Positions 5,120-5,232 of a stretch of DNA of 5,232 bases are shown piece by piece. The notes beneath the pieces were generated by a model. It saw only the letters and a program-made list of their open reading frames with translations. It was not told where the DNA came from and searched no databases. Positions within the stretch are counted from its first letter, which is position 1. Each line of letters begins with the position of its first letter. This stretch comes from Clostridia bacterium (GTDB lineage Bacteria; Bacillota; Clostridia; Christensenellales; Aristaeellaceae): contig JAKSQG010000115.1 in NCBI GenBank assembly GCA_024404275.1, forward strand, positions 1 to 5,232. Direction: 5' to 3'. The translations under genes and the position numbers were made by a program.

Positions 5120-5148
5120 TTGCAAAAACCCCGATTCTGTGGTACTGT
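5120..5148 (+). promoter_or_regulatory. Promoter of the LacI-family regulator gene
   Basis: TTGCAA (5120-5125) and TACTGT (5143-5148) are spaced by 17 bases, with an extended -10 TG at 5140-5141. The -10 match is imperfect, so a weak promoter is expected, which is normal for a repressor gene. The start site would be near 5155, about 37 bases before the ATG. Confidence 0.55.
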
Positions 5149-5180
5149 GAATAAAGAAAAAGCGGGCAGAGCCTGGCAGG

Positions 5181-5187
5181 GGAGGGA
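5181..5187 (+). promoter_or_regulatory. Ribosome binding site of the LacI-family gene
   Basis: GGAGGGA at 5181-5187 lies 4-6 bases before the ATG at 5192 and supports that start. Confidence 0.75.
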
Positions 5188-5191
5188 GCAC

Positions 5192-5232
5192 ATGAAGGAT
5201 TCATCCAAGGTCACCATCCGCGATGTGGCGGA
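5192..5232 (+). CDS. LacI-family transcriptional regulator, N-terminal start only (continues beyond window)
   Basis: The first 13 residues are MKDSSKVTIRDVA, followed by an incomplete GA codon. VTIRDVA is the hallmark beginning of the LacI/GalR helix-turn-helix, whose first helix usually continues as A..AGVS. The start is supported by a purine-rich Shine-Dalgarno sequence and an upstream promoter. LacI-family proteins usually repress neighbouring sugar-uptake genes and respond to the transported sugar or a derivative, so it probably regulates the transporter operon upstream. The ligand-binding domain lies outside the window, so the effector is unknown. Confidence 0.8.
   Translation, partial: MKDSSKVTIRDVA

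Noticed and set aside
5113..5128. TTTTCGGTTGCAAAAA as a possible autoregulatory operator in the LacI-gene promoter
   Set aside because: Only the outer T/A runs are symmetric; the inner bases do not match as a palindrome, and it does not match the repeat at 817-832.
1..5232. CRISPR arrays, tRNA/rRNA genes, insertion sequences or phage genes
   Set aside because: No regularly spaced repeats, cloverleaf-like sequences, transposase motifs or terminal inverted repeats were seen. The window is an ordinary transport and catabolism locus.

Overview
The window looks like a carbohydrate/nucleoside catabolism locus from a moderately GC-rich Gram-positive gut-type bacterium, most likely a Clostridia-class Firmicute. 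The grounds are the strong AGGAGG-type ribosome binding sites, sigma-A-like promoters, a family-1 solute-binding protein with a clostridial-style signal peptide, and XRE and LacI regulators. The class assignment is inferred from style, not proven. All recognisable genes are on the + strand.

Layout: (i) 1-206, the C-terminal end of an enzyme that resembles a sulfatase, closed by a strong intrinsic terminator at 224-255. (ii) 257-422, a regulatory gap with a perfect 12-bp palindrome, a good promoter (TTGCAT-N17-TATAAT) and an AGGAGG site. (iii) 423-929, a small XRE-type DNA-binding protein. Its open frame runs implausibly far, through a terminator-like hairpin, a second strong promoter and the first 71 bases of the next gene. 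(iv) 859-3937, an ABC importer set: an extracellular binding protein, an intercistronic hairpin, and two MalF/MalG-like permeases. No ATPase is encoded here. (v) 3944-5005, a nucleoside hydrolase-family gene only 6 bases after the second permease, interrupted by an in-frame TAG at 4694-4696. The reading frame resumes in the same phase and carries the rest of the domain, including an aspartate expected to bind the catalytic Ca2+. (vi) 5006-5191, a strong terminator, then a promoter and ribosome binding site. (vii) 5192 to the window end, the start of a LacI-family repressor.

How the genes fit together (inference): the binding protein and two permeases form a CUT1-type importer that would borrow a shared ATPase encoded elsewhere. 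The enzyme downstream suggests that the cargo is a nucleoside or another N-glycoside, cleaved in the cytoplasm to a base and a pentose. The LacI-family protein and/or the XRE protein would control the SBP promoter. A near-perfect inverted repeat at the predicted transcription start of the SBP gene and a 16-bp CG-centred palindrome further upstream are candidate operators. The most notable feature is the nonsense codon, which by itself would inactivate the hydrolase unless it is read through or is a sequencing error.
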